Below the pieces are notes generated by a model. It searched no databases. It saw only the letters and a list, made by a program, of their open reading frames with translations, and was not told the DNA's origin. Positions 5,779 to 6,981 of a stretch of DNA of 6,981 nucleotides are shown one piece after another. The position numbers were made by a program, and so were the translations under genes. Origin of the DNA: Anaerolineae bacterium (GTDB lineage Bacteria; Chloroflexota; Anaerolineae; B4-G1); assembly GCA_030612185.1 (NCBI GenBank), contig JAUWOI010000232.1:1-6981 (forward strand), in the 5' to 3' direction. Numbering within the stretch: the stretch's first letter is position 1; every line of letters starts with the position of its first letter.

Positions 5779-6834
5779 ATGACAAATGCGATTGAAGTAA
5801 AAAACCTGACCAAGTACTACGGCCGCCCGGAATCAGGCGTGCTGGCGGTGGACCACGTCAACTTTGAGGTGCATCAAGGCGAGGTCTTCGGCTTCCTCGG
5901 CCCCAACGGCGCGGGCAAGACGACCACCCAGCGCATGCTGACCACGCTGCTGGAGCCGACCGAAGGGCGCATCCTCATCAACGGCCACGACCTGGCCCAC
6001 GATGCCTACCCGGTCAAGCGGCGGATGGGACTGGTGCCGGAGGAGTCAAACGTCTACACCGAACTGACCGCCTGGGACAACCTGATGTTCACCGCCCGGA
6101 TCTACCGCGTAGGTCGGGGCGAGCAGGCGGCACGGGCACGGGAACTGTTGGAGACCTTTGGCCTGTGGGAGAAGCGGGACGTGAAGGTGCAAGACTTCTC
6201 CAAGGGTATGCGCCGCCGGTTGAGCATCGCCATGGCCATAATTCACAAGCCAACACTCCTTTTCCTGGACGAACCGACGCCGGGCCTGGACGCCCAGAGT
6301 ACCCGCGCTATCCAGGATTTGATCCGCCAACTGAACGCCGAGGGGCCTGCCCTGCCTGTCCCGAGCGCAGCCGAGGGAAGCGGAGCCGAAGGGACCACCA
6401 TCTTTCTGACTACGCACCAGATCGAGGAGGCCAACCAACTCTGCGACCGAGTCGCTATCATCAACCACGGCCAGATCGCAGCGATTGACACCCCGGAGCA
6501 ACTCAAGCAGGCCTTCCGGCGGGTGCAATCGGTGGAGGTAGCGCTGGAGCCGGACGGCCAGACGCACGGCGAACCGCTATCCGCGCTGCCGGGGGTGACT
6601 ACTTCGGTCAAGATGGGCGACAAGTGGCGGCTGTACACCCAGGACCCGTCGGCGCTTCTACCCCAGGTGATGGACTATGCCCGCTCACACGATCTGCGGG
6701 TGGTCAGCCTGAGCACGCTGGGGCCGAGCCTGGAGGACGTCTTCCTGGAGATCACAGGCCAGCAGGTGGGCACGGTGCAACACAAAGCAGAGGAAAGCAA
6801 GCCCCGACGGCGGGGGATGGGAGGTCGGCGATGA
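5779..6834 (+). CDS. ABC transporter ATP-binding protein (ABC-2 exporter type, DUF4162-like tail)
   Basis: A 351-residue ATPase. Walker A is GPNGAGKT (41-48), the Q-loop region reads GLVPEES with Glu in the usual Gln place, the signature is FSKGM (140-144), Walker B and D-loop are LLFLDEPTPGLD (160-171), and the switch histidine is H213 in LTTHQIEEA. About residues 249-330 form a DUF4162-like regulatory tail ending LEDVFLEITG, as in DrrA/CcmA-like exporters, followed by a basic C-terminus (KPRRRGMGGRR). Residues 190-205 are a foreign 16-residue insert just after the AEG that normally leads directly into TTIFLTTH; it falls in a surface loop between the D-loop helix and the H-loop strand and spares every motif. 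GGAGAG (5768-5773) is 5 nt before ATG. The TGA stop overlaps the permease ATG (ATGA), so the two are translationally coupled and act as one exporter. The exported substrate is not evident. Confidence 0.95.
   Translation: MTNAIEVKNLTKYYGRPESGVLAVDHVNFEVHQGEVFGFLGPNGAGKTTTQRMLTTLLEPTEGRILINGHDLAHDAYPVKRRMGLVPEESNVYTELTAWDNLMFTARIYRVGRGEQAARARELLETFGLWEKRDVKVQDFSKGMRRRLSIAMAIIHKPTLLFLDEPTPGLDAQSTRAIQDLIRQLNAEGPALPVPSAAEGSGAEGTTIFLTTHQIEEANQLCDRVAIINHGQIAAIDTPEQLKQAFRRVQSVEVALEPDGQTHGEPLSALPGVTTSVKMGDKWRLYTQDPSALLPQVMDYARSHDLRVVSLSTLGPSLEDVFLEITGQQVGTVQHKAEESKPRRRGMGGRR
6346..6393 (-). repeat. Short interspersed repeat inserted in frame in the ABC ATPase gene (copy B plus a partial tandem unit)
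   Basis: A 48-bp stretch encodes PALPVPSAAEGSGAEG between AEG and TTIF, where homologues run straight through. The unit at 6354-6377, read on the minus strand, is CCCTCGGCTGCG then CTCGGGACAGGC, matching copy A at 2509-2531 in 19 of 23 bases with one gap. A shortened second unit (6379-6393) follows. GCCGAGGG at 6337-6344 recurs near the right edge as GCCGAAGGG (6385-6393), which may mark a duplicated insertion site, or reflect the repeat itself. The length is a multiple of three, so the frame is kept. Confidence 0.7.
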
Positions 6835-6981
6835 AAGACGGATGGCTACAACGATTGCGTGACGAACTGGCCCAGGCCTGGGCCGTGACCGTCAAAGATA
6901 TGAAAGTCTACTATCTCCAGCCGTGGATGATCATGTTCTGCTTTATGATGCCGTTCTTCATGTTCTTTTCCTTCTCGGTAA
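6831..6981 (+). CDS. ABC-2 type exporter permease, N-terminal 50 codons (partial)
   Basis: ATG 6831 overlaps the ATPase stop by four bases (ATGA) and is preceded 6 nt upstream by GGGAGG (6819-6824). The visible peptide begins MKDGWLQRLRDELAQAWAVT, then VKDMKVYYLQPW, then a run of hydrophobic residues MIMFCFMMPFFMFFSFSV that is the first transmembrane helix. A cytosolic amphipathic start, a short D-M-K-x-Y-Y segment and then the first helix is how ABC-2 permeases (ABC2_membrane family) begin. The gene continues past the window edge, so domain content beyond the first helix is unknown. Confidence 0.8.
   Translation, partial: MKDGWLQRLRDELAQAWAVTVKDMKVYYLQPWMIMFCFMMPFFMFFSFSV

Noticed and set aside
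5779..6981. NosF/NosY-like nitrous oxide reductase maturation pair linked to the NapH/NosR-like protein
   Set aside because: No NosZ, NosD or NosL is in the window and the ATPase carries a DUF4162-like tail typical of general drug/lipid exporters, so the link rests on superfamily resemblance only.

Overview
The window reads as part of a high-GC (about 60-68% in most sampled lines) bacterial chromosome, most likely a filamentous or environmental Chloroflexota (Anaerolineae/Caldilineae type). This is an inference from three things. The secreted protein at the left edge ends in a FLPLVIRH-type tail of the kind common on exported proteins of that phylum. Two genes carry short in-frame palindrome-like repeats (translated LRQAQDR and VPSAAEGS) that I associate with those genomes. 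The gene families present also fit.

Layout, all on the + strand. (1) 1-1761: the 3' end of a large secreted protein with four CnaB/carboxypeptidase-regulatory-like beta-sandwich repeats, a ZU5-like domain and the C-terminal tail, followed by a strong GC hairpin. (2) 1762-1996: an intergenic control region with a good sigma70-type promoter, a 42-bp dyad centred on the -10 element, and a 20-codon leader ORF with its own ribosome binding site. (3) 1997-6981: a tightly packed cluster, probably one operon. It encodes a polytopic membrane protein with ferredoxin-type 4Fe-4S sites (NapH/CcoG-like), a small cupin that has lost its metal-binding histidines, two different Ste14/ICMT-like integral membrane methyltransferases, a site-2-protease (M50) with a CBS pair, an ABC ATPase with a DUF4162-like tail, and the first 50 codons of its ABC-2 permease.

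Two structural observations stand out. First, a PIG-L (LmbE-like) deacetylase gene appears to have been destroyed. A short piece of its middle lies at about 3181-3261 and its C-terminal part at about 3833-4066, both GC-rich. Between them sits a complete AT-richer methyltransferase gene (about 45-47% GC in sampled lines), as if it had replaced the middle of the deacetylase gene. Second, the redox membrane protein and the ABC ATPase each contain an in-frame copy of the same short interspersed repeat in opposite orientations (19 of 23 bases identical with one gap), inserted at positions that spare the catalytic and ligand motifs.

Functionally, the operon is a membrane-centred set: electron transfer through Fe-S centres, membrane-embedded methylation, regulated intramembrane proteolysis and ABC export. 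No gene identifies a substrate, so a joint role in envelope or lipid modification and export is only a hypothesis. The dyad over the promoter suggests the set is switched by a dimeric or tetrameric repressor encoded elsewhere.
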